Origin: JABFXX01 sp964419605
GTDB lineage: Bacteria; Myxococcota_A; Polyangia; Haliangiales; Haliangiaceae
Length of the DNA: 64,000 nucleotides
Reading direction: 5' to 3'
Assembly: GCA_964419605.1 (NCBI GenBank)
Contig: CAYQQM010000006.1
Coordinates: 1 to 64,000, forward strand
Shown: in pieces, positions 42,040 through 50,985 of the stretch
How positions within the stretch are numbered: the first letter of the stretch is position 1
Layout of the letters: each line of letters opens with the position of its first letter
Translations under genes and position numbers: made by a program
The notes under the pieces: generated by a model
Databases searched by the model: none
What the model was told of the DNA's origin: nothing
The model's input: only the letters and a program-made list of their open reading frames with translations

Positions 42040-42906
42040 ATGTTCATTCGGTACATCGACTTCGTCTTTGCCCCGTTTCGAGCGGTCTACAACAAGTACA
42101 TCGCTGTCAGGAACATCAAGGGTGCATTCGGAGTCGATATCAATCGCGCCAAAGCGATGAAGCTGCGGGCAAAAAACTTTGTCAACGAGGCCAACGAAAA
42201 GGTCGGGCAGTATGGCGGTCAGTCGCCGAATGGTCAGTCGCCGAATGGTCAGTCGGCGATGCAACAACAGCAGGGGTATCAGCAAGGAGGCCAAGGGATG
42301 GCGCAGCCGATGCAACAGTCAGGGATGCCGCCGCAGGGAGTAGCGGCGGGAATGCCGGCGCAACCGATGGGGGCACCTGCGATGCCTGGAGGCGGTCCCA
42401 ATCCGAACCCGCCGATCCGCAGCAAAGGGTTTTGGATTTTTCTCAAGAAGTTCTGCTCGCAATGCGATCAGACGCTCGACAAGACCTGGGATAGTTGCCC
42501 GTATTGCGCCCAGATCGCCGTTCAAGTGGCGCAGGCGCCAGCGAAGCTGCAAAAACTCAAGACGCAGGCGTTCGTGCTCGATTCGAGCGGTGCTCCGGGG
42601 TCGATGCAGCTGCTCGGCTGGCTGGTTCCGCTGCAGGGGCCGCAGCGCGGCGAGTTATTCACGCTCCAACCCAAGAATGTAATTGGAAATGGTCAAGATA
42701 CAACGGCGACCGTGGTGCTCAACGACAAGTACCTTTCGAGTCGACACGCCGAAATCGTGGTCGAAAATGGGATGTGGATCCTGCGCGACGTCGGTTCCGT
42801 CAATGGTACCTGGGTCAACAACCGCCGCGTCGATCGCCATGAGTTGGTCGATAATGACTTCATCAAATTCGGCAGTGCGATGGTGAAGTTCAAAAGTTTT
42901 GTATGA
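42040..42906 (+). CDS. Zinc-ribbon FHA-domain protein
   Basis: This 288-residue protein has three parts. A basic N-terminal 55 residues (F-A-P-F-R-A-V-Y-N-K-Y-I) come first. A Gln/Gly/Met/Pro-rich linker, partly encoded by a 15-base DNA repeat at about 42220-42265, spans about residues 58-125. A zinc ribbon (C-S-Q-C and C-P-Y-C) precedes a C-terminal FHA domain with S-S-R-H-A-E-I and S-V-N-G-T-W-V-N. FHA domains bind phosphothreonine peptides. It overlaps the next FHA gene by four bases and opens the regulatory module of the locus. Confidence 0.85.
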   Translation: MFIRYIDFVFAPFRAVYNKYIAVRNIKGAFGVDINRAKAMKLRAKNFVNEANEKVGQYGGQSPNGQSPNGQSAMQQQQGYQQGGQGMAQPMQQSGMPPQGVAAGMPAQPMGAPAMPGGGPNPNPPIRSKGFWIFLKKFCSQCDQTLDKTWDSCPYCAQIAVQVAQAPAKLQKLKTQAFVLDSSGAPGSMQLLGWLVPLQGPQRGELFTLQPKNVIGNGQDTTATVVLNDKYLSSRHAEIVVENGMWILRDVGSVNGTWVNNRRVDRHELVDNDFIKFGSAMVKFKSFV

Positions 42907-44414
42907 TCCGACGAAGTTTTCAGAGGTGCAGTCTCTATGTCGGCATCGCGTTGTGTCTGGCAGGCGCGATTCGGCTGGCGCACGCGGACAGCAATGTCGT
43001 GGAGGTCTATGCCCAGGTGCGAGCGCCGGATCCTCGCGATCCCAAGCAGGCCAACAAAGCGCCGTCGCTCGACCTAACGGTGATCGGTGGTTCAAAAGTT
43101 CCTCTCGAAAAATTTGCGCTTTCGACCACAAACCAAGGCCAACGAGTCACGCTAAAGCCTGAAAAGCTGCGCGAGTACACGGAGGGAACCGAAACGATTG
43201 CGATCGCGTTGGTCATCAACGGCCAAGAGATCTGGGTCGGCAACGATGAGTACGAGGTCGACGAAAACGCGAAGTATCCCGGGGTACTCAAGAACCTCGA
43301 AGCGGCGATCGACAAGTTGCAACTCGGCGGTGCGGGCCCCCCAGGTTCCAAGGGCGTGGTGGTGTCGTATTCGACCGGCGCCGATATCAAAGTGCCGATG
43401 GGGGATCTGAAGCTGATCACCGGCGGTGCGCTTGGCAGCCAAAAGGACTATCACGGCAAGATTGGCACAGACATGGTCCAGGGAATCACGTTGGGCCTGG
43501 CCGAGTTGTCCAAGGTGTCGACGGCGCGAAAAGCGCTGATTGTCGTTGGCGACGGGAATGACACCAACAACGAAGTCGCCAAGAGCGCGCTCGCCGAGTT
43601 GAAGAAACAGGCAGGTAAGCAAAACATCCAGCTATTCGCGGTGATCTACAAGAGCTCGATCTCCAGCGAGGGCAACGTGATTACCACGCTGATTCCAACC
43701 GCCAAAACGGTTGGGTCGATCGATGGCATTGCTGCCGAGCTGAACGGAATCATCGCGCGCATGGCCGACCGCTACTACCTGTCATTCGCGGGGTACGACG
43801 AGAAAACGGGCATGGGACTGCCGTGGGACGGCAGGGACCACGATCTCGTACTCAAGATCGACCAGACCGAGCTCGAGGCATTCACGTTAACGTTGGCGCC
43901 CAAGTGGGCGCTAAAGCGGGGCGGCTTTCCATGGTTGGTCGCAACGTTGATCGCGATCAGCGCGGTGCTGCTATTGGTGCTGCTTAAGATCTTGATGCGC
44001 AAACAGGAACCGATGCCGGTGATGGCCGCACCGGAAGCGCCTGCACCTGAACCCCCCAAGCCCATGGGCCCGCTCAAGACTGCAATGATGGGGCACAACG
44101 GCGATCAAGAAGGCTTTCCGATCGTCGGCTGGCTCGTTCCGCTCAATGGCGTTAACGCGTATCAAACGTGGCGGCTCAAGCCGGGGCTAACGAAAATCGG
44201 CACGGCGCATCCGGCGGATTTTGTCGTCAACGATGGCTTCATGAGCACCGAGCACTGCAGTATTACGTCGTCTCCGTCTGGGTTTACCCTACACGACGCT
44301 GGATCGATGAACGGATGCTACGTGAACGACACAAAAGTGCAGAAGCATGAGCTTGTGGACAACGACGTCATCATGCTGGGCAAGACGAACTTTAAGTTCA
44401 AATCGATTAATTGA
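42903..44414 (+). CDS. vWA-like, membrane-anchored FHA protein
   Basis: This 503-residue protein has an N-terminal signal sequence and an extracytoplasmic von Willebrand A-like domain (about residues 50-310, with V-V-V-S-Y-S-T-G-A and A-L-I-V-V-G-D-G-N-D). Its metal site is not the canonical D-x-S-x-S. A single membrane helix follows (about residues 340-362), then a Pro-rich linker and a cytoplasmic FHA domain (S-T-E-H-C-S-I, G-S-M-N-G-C-Y-V-N). It could sense or hold something outside while its FHA domain reads phosphorylation inside. It sits between two other FHA genes. Confidence 0.82.
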   Translation: MIRRSFQRCSLYVGIALCLAGAIRLAHADSNVVEVYAQVRAPDPRDPKQANKAPSLDLTVIGGSKVPLEKFALSTTNQGQRVTLKPEKLREYTEGTETIAIALVINGQEIWVGNDEYEVDENAKYPGVLKNLEAAIDKLQLGGAGPPGSKGVVVSYSTGADIKVPMGDLKLITGGALGSQKDYHGKIGTDMVQGITLGLAELSKVSTARKALIVVGDGNDTNNEVAKSALAELKKQAGKQNIQLFAVIYKSSISSEGNVITTLIPTAKTVGSIDGIAAELNGIIARMADRYYLSFAGYDEKTGMGLPWDGRDHDLVLKIDQTELEAFTLTLAPKWALKRGGFPWLVATLIAISAVLLLVLLKILMRKQEPMPVMAAPEAPAPEPPKPMGPLKTAMMGHNGDQEGFPIVGWLVPLNGVNAYQTWRLKPGLTKIGTAHPADFVVNDGFMSTEHCSITSSPSGFTLHDAGSMNGCYVNDTKVQKHELVDNDVIMLGKTNFKFKSIN

Positions 44415-44428
44415 CTTCTTAGGGTTCC

Positions 44429-44878
44429 GTGAATAACCGGATCGTCATCGGCTTGGTCGCCCTCATCGTCGTGCTCAGTATCGCCACGATTTGGGCTGCG
44501 CTGCGCAAGCGCAGTTACAAGCTCTGCCCCGGATGCAGGCGAACGATGCTGTCGCAATGGACGCAATGCATGTTTTGCGGCTGGGCACCGGCGGCACGGC
44601 TCGAATTCATTTTGGGCCCGATGGCGAACCAGACGCTTTCACTCACCGAGCAGGTGACGACGATCGGTTCGGTGGCGGGTAATACGGTTGTGCTGGCTGA
44701 CCCCGCGGTGTCGCGCAAGCACGCGGGAATTCACAAAGTCGACTCAAAGTACGAGCTCGCCGACCTGGGCTCGACCAATGGCATCTACGTAAACGGCCAC
44801 AAAGTGCCGAAAAAGACGCTCGAAGCCGGCGACATCATTCGAGTGGGCAACACCGAGGCCGTGTTTCGACGGGAATAG
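44429..44878 (+). CDS. Small membrane FHA protein with zinc ribbon
   Basis: This 149-residue protein starts at GTG 44429. It has one N-terminal membrane helix (I-V-I-G-L-V-A-L-I-V-V-L-S), a zinc ribbon (C-P-G-C and C-M-F-C), and a compact FHA domain with V-S-R-K-H-A-G-I and G-S-T-N-G-I-Y-V-N. The cytoplasmic FHA would bind phosphothreonine. It lies 14 bases after the vWA-FHA gene. Confidence 0.88.
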   Translation: MNNRIVIGLVALIVVLSIATIWAALRKRSYKLCPGCRRTMLSQWTQCMFCGWAPAARLEFILGPMANQTLSLTEQVTTIGSVAGNTVVLADPAVSRKHAGIHKVDSKYELADLGSTNGIYVNGHKVPKKTLEAGDIIRVGNTEAVFRRE

Positions 44879-44964
44879 TCGCGAGACCAGGGGCGTCGAG
44901 GTGGCCCACAGCGAAGTTCGTTGGGTTCGGTCTGGCGAATTAGGGTAAGATTCCCTGTACGTAG

Positions 44965-47088
44965 ATGGCTTTTTTGCTTTTCAAGGACGGTCAGGGGCGC
45001 GACGGCACCGTGGAGCTGTCTCCCACAACCGCGGTGTTTGTGGGCAGAGGCCTCGACTGCGCGATACGCACCGATGACGGGATGGTTTCGCGTCGCCACG
45101 CCCAGTTTTTGATGGAGAACGGTCGATTTGTGGTGGAAGACCTGGGTAGCGCGAATGGGACTCACGTTAACGGCGTGCGGATCCAGAAGCAGGCGGTGAA
45201 CCATACGGACGTGATTCAGTGCGGATCGCTGATCGTGCGATTCGTCGATCAGCGAGGCGCCCCCCAAGGGGACTTCCTTCGAGGCGGCGGCCGAGAGCGA
45301 GGAACTACAGCACCGCCGCCGAAAAAAGGCGGAACGATGGTGCTCGAGCAACCGCCCAAGGCCCCGCCAGGCGGCGGAGATGGGTTTGCGGGCGGGGCAA
45401 ATTTTGCAGGACCGGGCGGACTGCAAATGGCGCCCCCACCCGGCGTCGCCGCGCATGGCCTGTTTGGCGAGCCACCGGCGATGCCGATGGCTACCGAGCC
45501 GTTCGGCGCGCCGCCGGCCGTTAGCGACGATTCGGGATCGAGCAAGCTGCCGTTTGGTGGGCCGCCCAAGATGCCGCCAGGGGCGCCGCCGCCCAACGCA
45601 ACTCGCGACTTGAGCGCTCCGGGTTCTGCGCGGCGTGGGCGGGATAGCGCTCAGCCCGCGGACCGGGCCGCGGCTCCATCCCTGGCCACCCCTGGAAGTC
45701 CCCCGCGGGGGACGGGGGAGGATGTGCGCAATCGGACCGCTATCGAGCTGGGGTTGGCAGAGGTCCCGCGCGACCTGGGAGACCGGCGGCAGTCGGCGAC
45801 GTGGGGAACACCTTCGACGAGCGACGATGCGCAGCGGCTGGCGGCGGAACTGCAGGCGCTGCGGGCAAAGCTGGAACAGACCACCGCGAATTACGAGCGC
45901 GAAGTCGCGGACGGTAAGCGAGCTCGGGCCGAGGCCGGGGCGCTGCGCGATCGCATTGAAGAATTGCGCGCGGCGGTCAACGATCGCGATGAGCAGGTGG
46001 CAGCGCATGATCGGGTCGCTGACCAGCTGCGCGATGAGCTTCACCAGTTGCGCAGCGATCACAACAAGCTCAAATCCGAGATGGCCGAGCTGGCGGACAC
46101 GGCGTCGGCGCGAGGTCGACAGGTCGCAAGAGGGCAGGAAGACGCACAGAAGATGCGAGATCAGATGCAGGACCTCAATCGCCAGCTCATGGAGTTGTCG
46201 CGCACCAAAGACGAAGGGTGGACCAAACTCAATGACCAGCTCAGCGAAATTGAGCAGCTGCGCTCGGTCATCAACGAGCAAGAGCGGATGCTCGAGGATC
46301 GCCGTGTCGGTCTCGTGTCGCAGGAGCACGTGATCAAGGAGCTGCGGAGCGACAAAGAGCGTTCGCTGCAGACGGTCGCTCAGCTGAAAGCGGAGTGCGA
46401 CCGCGCGGTGACCGAAGCATCGCGGACCAGCGCCCAAGTGGTCGCCGTCGAGGAGGAGAATCGCCGCCTCGGCCGCTTGCTCGTCGAAGCTCATTCCGAT
46501 CAGGCGCGGGGGGGCGATGTCGACCACATGGCGCGGCTGACCGCCGACATCAAAGACGTTCGGGTCGAACTCAAAAAAGCAGAGGCCGATCGCGATCGGG
46601 TGCAGCAGCAATCCGAAGCGGCGGAACGCGATCGCCGAACTCTCGAAGACCGGCTCGCGCGTGTAGAAGTCGAGCTGCAAGAAGCACTCGAGGGCAAGCG
46701 CGCCGCGGAAAGCTCGCGCAACCTGGCTCAGGAAGCGCTGGCAAAGTCGGAGCTGGCGCGGCAAAAGGCTACCGAGGAGGCGCTCGCTGCATCGCGGGCG
46801 GCGGCAGCTGTGGTTCCCACGCCAGCGCCACTGCCTGTTGCGGTTTCGGCGGATCCCTCATCCGGAGAATTTGGCGAGCGCGTTCGTGAAATCTACGACA
46901 GCGTGAGCGACATCATGTCCGAAATGAGGAACAATTTGGCGCTTGTACAACGCGAACTGGCGAACGTGACCGCACCGGATCCCACGCGCAAAGCGGTCGA
47001 TGATGCCGTGGAAGCGCTGGTTGACAGTGCGGAGACTGCAAAGGGTGCGTTGCGTGGGCTACGCGATCTCGCCGAGGGTAAATCATGA
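44965..47088 (+). CDS. FHA domain with long coiled coil
   Basis: This 707-residue protein has an N-terminal FHA domain (residues 1-95; V-S-R-R-H-A-Q-F, G-S-A-N-G-T-H-V-N). A Gly/Pro/Ala-rich linker (about 100-290) and a long coiled coil (about 300-610, heptad-rich Glu/Arg/Leu) follow, ending in a helical segment. It probably scaffolds assembly by joining a phosphoprotein to a long filament. It overlaps the AAA ATPase start by four bases, linking the two products. TAAGAT at 44946-44951 could be a -10 element. Confidence 0.85.
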   Translation: MAFLLFKDGQGRDGTVELSPTTAVFVGRGLDCAIRTDDGMVSRRHAQFLMENGRFVVEDLGSANGTHVNGVRIQKQAVNHTDVIQCGSLIVRFVDQRGAPQGDFLRGGGRERGTTAPPPKKGGTMVLEQPPKAPPGGGDGFAGGANFAGPGGLQMAPPPGVAAHGLFGEPPAMPMATEPFGAPPAVSDDSGSSKLPFGGPPKMPPGAPPPNATRDLSAPGSARRGRDSAQPADRAAAPSLATPGSPPRGTGEDVRNRTAIELGLAEVPRDLGDRRQSATWGTPSTSDDAQRLAAELQALRAKLEQTTANYEREVADGKRARAEAGALRDRIEELRAAVNDRDEQVAAHDRVADQLRDELHQLRSDHNKLKSEMAELADTASARGRQVARGQEDAQKMRDQMQDLNRQLMELSRTKDEGWTKLNDQLSEIEQLRSVINEQERMLEDRRVGLVSQEHVIKELRSDKERSLQTVAQLKAECDRAVTEASRTSAQVVAVEEENRRLGRLLVEAHSDQARGGDVDHMARLTADIKDVRVELKKAEADRDRVQQQSEAAERDRRTLEDRLARVEVELQEALEGKRAAESSRNLAQEALAKSELARQKATEEALAASRAAAAVVPTPAPLPVAVSADPSSGEFGERVREIYDSVSDIMSEMRNNLALVQRELANVTAPDPTRKAVDDAVEALVDSAETAKGALRGLRDLAEGKS

Positions 47089-48698
47089 CGATCGAAAACA
47101 GGCGCAGCAGCAAGGCGGAGATCGAAGACCTTATCAAAGCGCGCTACTCGCTGATCTGGATTACGTCGCCCGAAGAGACCCGAGTGGAAGAATCGCTGCG
47201 CAAGCTGTGCGTCGAGCGCGAGATGCGGCTCGAAGTGTGGTCGATCACCGAAGGGTTCAAGGTCATCGCGAATGGCCAAGGCACGCGAGATGTCAAAGAT
47301 CCGATGAAAGCGATCGACCATGTCATGCGCGCCGAAGGCCGCGCGCTATTTGTGCTGCGCGATTTTCATCCGTTTCTCAAGGAGCCTGCGGTGGTGCGTC
47401 GTTTGCGCGACGCCGCACATGAGCTGCGCAAAACAAAAAAGAGTCTGCTCGTGCTGTCTCCGGTGACCAAGATTCCGCCCGAGCTCGAAAAGAGCATCTC
47501 GGCGATCGTCGATTGGGAGTTGCCGAATCGGCAGGAGATCGAACAGGCGGCGCGCAAAGTGCTTCCCAATCTTCCGGCAGCGACGCAACAGCTGATCGAA
47601 AGCGATCCCACGTTTATGGAGCGGGTCGTTGAAGGCGCCCTGGGTTTGACATTGGTGGAAGCAGAGAACGTATTCGCCAAGAGCGCGGTGCGGACCCATA
47701 CGTTTGATCTCGAGACGATTCTCGAGGAAAAGAAACAGATCATTCGCAAATCGGGGCTGCTTGAGTACTACGAACACCGCGAAGAATTTTCCGACGTCGG
47801 CGGAATGGAGGTACTCAAAGATTGGTTAGTTAAGCGGCGCAGCGCGTTTGGATCCCGCGCGAAGGACTTCGGCCTGCCAATGCCCAAGGGCATCTTGCTG
47901 ATCGGTGTGCCCGGTACCGGGAAGTCGCTCACCGCTAAGGCGGTGGGCGCGCTGTGGCAAATGCCGCTGTTGCGCCTCGACGTTGGCAAAATCTTTGGCG
48001 GCCTGGTCGGCAGTTCCGAGGAGAATATGCGGTCGGTGATCAAGACCGCGGAGGCGATCGCTCCGGCGATCTTGTGGATCGACGAACTCGAAAAAGGCTT
48101 TTCGGGAACCCAGTCCTCGGGCGCCACCGACGGCGGGACGACGTCGCGCGTGTTCGCTTCGTTTTTAACGTGGCTACAGGAAAAAACGACGCCGGTGTTT
48201 GTGATCGCCACCGCCAACAATGTCCAAATGTTGCCGCCGGAACTGCTGCGCAAAGGCAGGTTTGATGAGATTTTCTTCTGCGATCTGCCCGACCGCGAAG
48301 ATCGGCGCCAGATCCTCGACATTCACTTGCGAAAAAAGAATCGCGATCCGGGGCAATTCGACATGGACAAACTCGTCGATGCAACGATCGATTACTCGGG
48401 TTCCGAGCTAGAACAGGTGGTGGTCGCGTCCCTGTATGATGCGTTTGACCAAGGCGGAGACCTGACGACGGAAGGTCTTACCAAGACGATCTCGGAGGTC
48501 GTACCACTCGCCATCACGATGCGCGAGATGATCGAGCAGATGCGCGAGTGGGCGCGTACCCGGGCGCGGATGGCGTCGTCGCGCGGGCGGGGCGGGGCAA
48601 AAAAAGACGGCTGGATGGCGCGTTATGGCGCGCCTACGACCAACTTGGGCGACAAAGGTGCCGAACCAGCCGACGATGATCGGAAGCTAGAGCTGTAA
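47085..48698 (+). CDS. Ycf46-like AAA ATPase
   Basis: This 537-residue ATPase has the Ycf46 N-terminal domain (A-R-Y-S-L-I-W-I-T-S-P-E-E, L-F-V-L-R-D-F-H-P-F-L, K-I-P-P-E-L-E-K). A complete AAA module follows: Walker A G-V-P-G-T-G-K-S at about residues 274-281, Walker B W-I-D-E-L-E-K-G-F near 331-339, and G-R-F-D-E-I-F-F-C-D-L-P. The last 60 residues are basic. In eCIS loci an AAA ATPase (Afp15) is needed for particle assembly; this protein holds that place but belongs to the Ycf46 branch. It is followed by Ycf35 and DUF2997 partners. Confidence 0.9.
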   Translation: MTIENRRSSKAEIEDLIKARYSLIWITSPEETRVEESLRKLCVEREMRLEVWSITEGFKVIANGQGTRDVKDPMKAIDHVMRAEGRALFVLRDFHPFLKEPAVVRRLRDAAHELRKTKKSLLVLSPVTKIPPELEKSISAIVDWELPNRQEIEQAARKVLPNLPAATQQLIESDPTFMERVVEGALGLTLVEAENVFAKSAVRTHTFDLETILEEKKQIIRKSGLLEYYEHREEFSDVGGMEVLKDWLVKRRSAFGSRAKDFGLPMPKGILLIGVPGTGKSLTAKAVGALWQMPLLRLDVGKIFGGLVGSSEENMRSVIKTAEAIAPAILWIDELEKGFSGTQSSGATDGGTTSRVFASFLTWLQEKTTPVFVIATANNVQMLPPELLRKGRFDEIFFCDLPDREDRRQILDIHLRKKNRDPGQFDMDKLVDATIDYSGSELEQVVVASLYDAFDQGGDLTTEGLTKTISEVVPLAITMREMIEQMREWARTRARMASSRGRGGAKKDGWMARYGAPTTNLGDKGAEPADDDRKLEL

Positions 48699-48705
48699 AA
48701 CAGCG

Positions 48706-48711
48706 TACAAT
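48706..48711 (+). promoter_or_regulatory. Candidate -10 element (TACAAT) of a leaderless promoter
   Basis: TACAAT is six bases before the ATG at 48718, so transcription would begin at or next to the start codon. The surrounding ACAGCGTACAATGGCAAT resembles the sequence before 49389. No clear -35 is seen. Confidence 0.4.
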
Positions 48712-48717
48712 GGCAAT

Positions 48718-49125
48718 ATGTCGCATTTCACCAAGTGCGCGCTGAAGATGACCAACCTCTCGGCGCTCAAAAAAGCGCTCGCCGATATGAAGCTCGAGTT
48801 TACCGAGGCCGAAGCGGGGCAAACCGTGACCGTCCGCGGCTATCAAGGCGACACCCTGGCGGCTGCGATGTCGATCAATATGGGCCGCTACGATATCGGC
48901 GTCGTCGATAACCACAACGGAACGTACGACATTGTTGCCGACTGGTGGGGCGTTGAAACCACCAAGGGCGTGTCGGAAGAAGAGTTCAAGAACACGCTGT
49001 CGCAGAAATACCAGTACCACAACGTCAAACAGGCCTGCGAGGACAAGGGCTATGCGGTGGAGGAGGAGGTGAATGAGGAAGACGGCTCGATTCGCTTGGT
49101 CGTGCGCAAATGGGTTTCGGAGTAA
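48718..49125 (+). CDS. Ycf35/DUF1257 protein
   Basis: This 135-residue protein matches the DUF1257/Ycf35 family. It starts S-H-F-T-K-C, then has T-V-R-G-Y-Q-G-D, the conserved Y-D-I-G-V-V-D-N-H-N-G-T-Y-D-I-V-A-D-W-W-G-V and Q-K-Y-Q-Y-H-N-V-K. The biochemical role is unknown; the family occurs in plastids, cyanobacteria and some other bacteria next to Ycf46 ATPases. The cluster ATPase-DUF1257-DUF2997 is reproduced here in order. Confidence 0.9.
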   Translation: MSHFTKCALKMTNLSALKKALADMKLEFTEAEAGQTVTVRGYQGDTLAAAMSINMGRYDIGVVDNHNGTYDIVADWWGVETTKGVSEEEFKNTLSQKYQYHNVKQACEDKGYAVEEEVNEEDGSIRLVVRKWVSE

Positions 49126-49137
49126 AGGCGGTCCACT

Positions 49138-49365
49138 ATGCGGAAACAAGACATCGAAATCGTCATCAGCGACAAGGGCGAGGTCACATTTACAGTCAAG
49201 GGGGTTAAGGGGGGGAGCTGTCTGGACGAAACCAAGTTTCTCGAGGCAGCCTTGGGCGGGGATGCCGCACTCGTAACCCAAGAAAAAACCAGCGAATTTT
49301 ACGAGCAGTCCGAAGGTTACGCCTCGCAATGGGCGGGCGAAGACAGGGAAGACAACGGCCAATAA
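49138..49365 (+). CDS. DUF2997 protein
   Basis: This 75-residue protein starts at ATG 49138 and shows the DUF2997 pattern: D-I-E-I-V-I-S-D-K-G-E-V-T-F-T-V-K-G-V-K-G-G-S-C, then E-T-K-F-L-E-A-A-L-G. It has an acidic tail with E-F-Y-E. It accompanies Ycf35 in the same cassette. No function is known. Confidence 0.85.
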   Translation: MRKQDIEIVISDKGEVTFTVKGVKGGSCLDETKFLEAALGGDAALVTQEKTSEFYEQSEGYASQWAGEDREDNGQ

Positions 49366-49388
49366 CAGCGTAGAATCATTACCTAGCC

Positions 49389-50018
49389 GTGGCTGACCCC
49401 AACGACACCCAAGCGGACGACCTCAACGACGAGCTCGCGAAGAAGTACGACCCCGATCTGCTTCTGAAGATGTTCTCGAAGCGGGTCGACGGCGTGGGCC
49501 GCAAAGAGCCGCTGCCGCACCAGATTCAGGCCAAGTACGAGCGGATGTTTGGCGTTAACCTAGGCCATGTCCGCGTGATTACGGGTGCATTTGCCGAGCA
49601 GTTCAATGAGCGGCGCCGGTCGCAAGCAGTCACGGTCGGCAATACCGGTATGATCCTCATGGGTAAGGCGGGGGCTGGGGCGATGGCGATGGGAAGTGCC
49701 GAAGGCAAGGCGCTGCTGGCGCACGAGATCACGCACGTGGCGCAGCAGGTTGGCGGGCTGCATGCGTACGCGACGGGTACGACGGATCACGGTGACTTCA
49801 GTCAGAACCGCCCGGAGCTGGAGAGACAAGCTCACGACATTCAGAAGAAGACCTTCGACGAAGCAAACTCTGCCGGGGATGAACACAAAAGAAAGCAGGA
49901 GGAGGCGCAGCTGCGAGAGAGGACCGAGCAGCAGATCATCGAGTGTGCGCTTAAGCTCCTAGGCGACGATTTGTACACCCAGCGGCTGCGCGACCCGAGC
50001 GGCACCAAATGGACGTGA
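49389..50018 (+). CDS. DUF4157 eCIS-associated peptidase-like protein
   Basis: This 209-residue protein has the DUF4157 core near residues 35-125. It holds L-P-H-Q-I-Q-A-K-Y-E-R-M-F-G-V-N, a strand with A-V-T-V-G-N-T, and the zinc-metallopeptidase-like H-E-I-T-H-V-A-Q-Q. The C-terminus is charged and helical. DUF4157 is among the commonest companions of eCIS loci and is thought to process or load cargo; the details are not settled. The start is GTG 49389, with TAGAAT at 49371-49376 as a possible -10. Confidence 0.9.
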   Translation: MADPNDTQADDLNDELAKKYDPDLLLKMFSKRVDGVGRKEPLPHQIQAKYERMFGVNLGHVRVITGAFAEQFNERRRSQAVTVGNTGMILMGKAGAGAMAMGSAEGKALLAHEITHVAQQVGGLHAYATGTTDHGDFSQNRPELERQAHDIQKKTFDEANSAGDEHKRKQEEAQLRERTEQQIIECALKLLGDDLYTQRLRDPSGTKWT

Positions 50019-50050
50019 TCGTTTCATCCCCGTGGACGGGATCGCCCTCG

Positions 50051-50156
50051 TGATCGTGGCCGCGCTCGTGAGCTGGAACGACCGCGTGGCCGTGATCGTC
50101 GACGGTCTCGGTCACGTCTACGGAACCGATCACGTTCCCGAGCGCGGCCACGATCA
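50051..50156. repeat. Palindromic element with perfect 18-base arms
   Basis: TGATCGTGGCCGCGCTCG (50051-50068) is the exact reverse complement of 50139-50156, with 70 bases between that contain further CGTGATCG/CGATCACG-type repeats. The 284 bases between the DUF4157 and pentapeptide genes hold no supported gene, only low-complexity frames. In style it resembles the palindrome at 15981-16150 but shares no obvious sequence. Confidence 0.8.
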
Positions 50157-50290
50157 GGGGAACGATCACGATCAGGGGAGCGGCCACGGCCCGCCGAATG
50201 GCAAGGGAGCGGTGGTCGAGCTCGAACAACGCGAGACGGTTAAGAGCCGTGCATACCCACCCAATTCTCAGACGCGCCTGATATTCGGGG

Positions 50291-50296
50291 TAGAAT
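50291..50296 (+). promoter_or_regulatory. Candidate -10 element (TAGAAT) of a leaderless promoter
   Basis: TAGAAT lies six bases before the GTG start at 50303, the same spacing as at 48706-48711 and 60242-60247. No clear -35 or ribosome-binding site is seen. Confidence 0.4.
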
Positions 50297-50302
50297 CCTC
50301 TT

Positions 50303-50983
50303 GTGAGTGATGCCAGTGCCGATGCCGGAGTGGTCCAGTCGCGGGTTCAGCTCGAGCGGCTAGCCGCCGAAGATGAGCTCGCCGGGCGGGTGATCGCCGG
50401 TTTCGCCGCCCGATCCGCTGGGCTGCGTTCGATTGACCTCGACGGCGTGACGCTGGAGCGCATCGATCTACAAGGTGCCGACGGCGACGATAGTCGACTC
50501 GAGCGCGCCGAACTCAAGCTGTCCGACTTGCGGACGTCGCAGTGGCGGGGCGCGTTGTGGCATCGGGTGAACGCAAAAGACTGCGACATGACCGAGTTAA
50601 ACCTCAGCGGAGCTCAGGTGGTGCGCTGCGAGCTGCGCTCGGTCCGAATGGCGCGGGTTCGGTTCCACCGCGCTCGCATTCAGCATACGAAGTTCGCCGA
50701 TAGCGAGCTGTATTCTGCCGATTTTGCCAACGCGGTGTTGCTCCAGGTTTCGTTTGAGGGCTACGAGAGCGCGACGGTGTCGCTGTCGCGCACCGATTGG
50801 AGCGGCGCGGCGTTATTCGACGTCGATTTTGGTCGCGCCAATTTGTACGGCGCGGTGCTGCGCGGTGCTACGCTTGTGCGCTGTAACTTGCGCGGCGTGA
50901 ATCTATGCAATGCGGACCTCAGCGAGGCGCGGCTCGTCGGCTGCGATACCCAAGGTGCTGATCTTGATGGAGCGAAGTATTAG
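50303..50983 (+). CDS. Pentapeptide-repeat protein
   Basis: This 226-residue protein is built of A-x-L/F-x-x pentapeptide units from about residue 40 to the end, for example A-E-L-K-L-S-D-L-R, A-D-F-A-N-A-V-L, A-N-L-Y-G-A-V-L-R-G-A and A-D-L-S-E-A-R-L. Such repeats form a right-handed square beta-helix used for binding. The first 30 residues are helical. It starts at GTG 50303 and is followed after two bases by the next gene. Confidence 0.9.
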   Translation: MSDASADAGVVQSRVQLERLAAEDELAGRVIAGFAARSAGLRSIDLDGVTLERIDLQGADGDDSRLERAELKLSDLRTSQWRGALWHRVNAKDCDMTELNLSGAQVVRCELRSVRMARVRFHRARIQHTKFADSELYSADFANAVLLQVSFEGYESATVSLSRTDWSGAALFDVDFGRANLYGAVLRGATLVRCNLRGVNLCNADLSEARLVGCDTQGADLDGAKY

Positions 50984-50985
50984 CT

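Noticed and set aside
47085..49365. Photosynthetic organism, because of ycf-type genes
   Set aside because: No photosynthesis genes are present and the trio sits in an injection locus; the families are known outside phototrophs.
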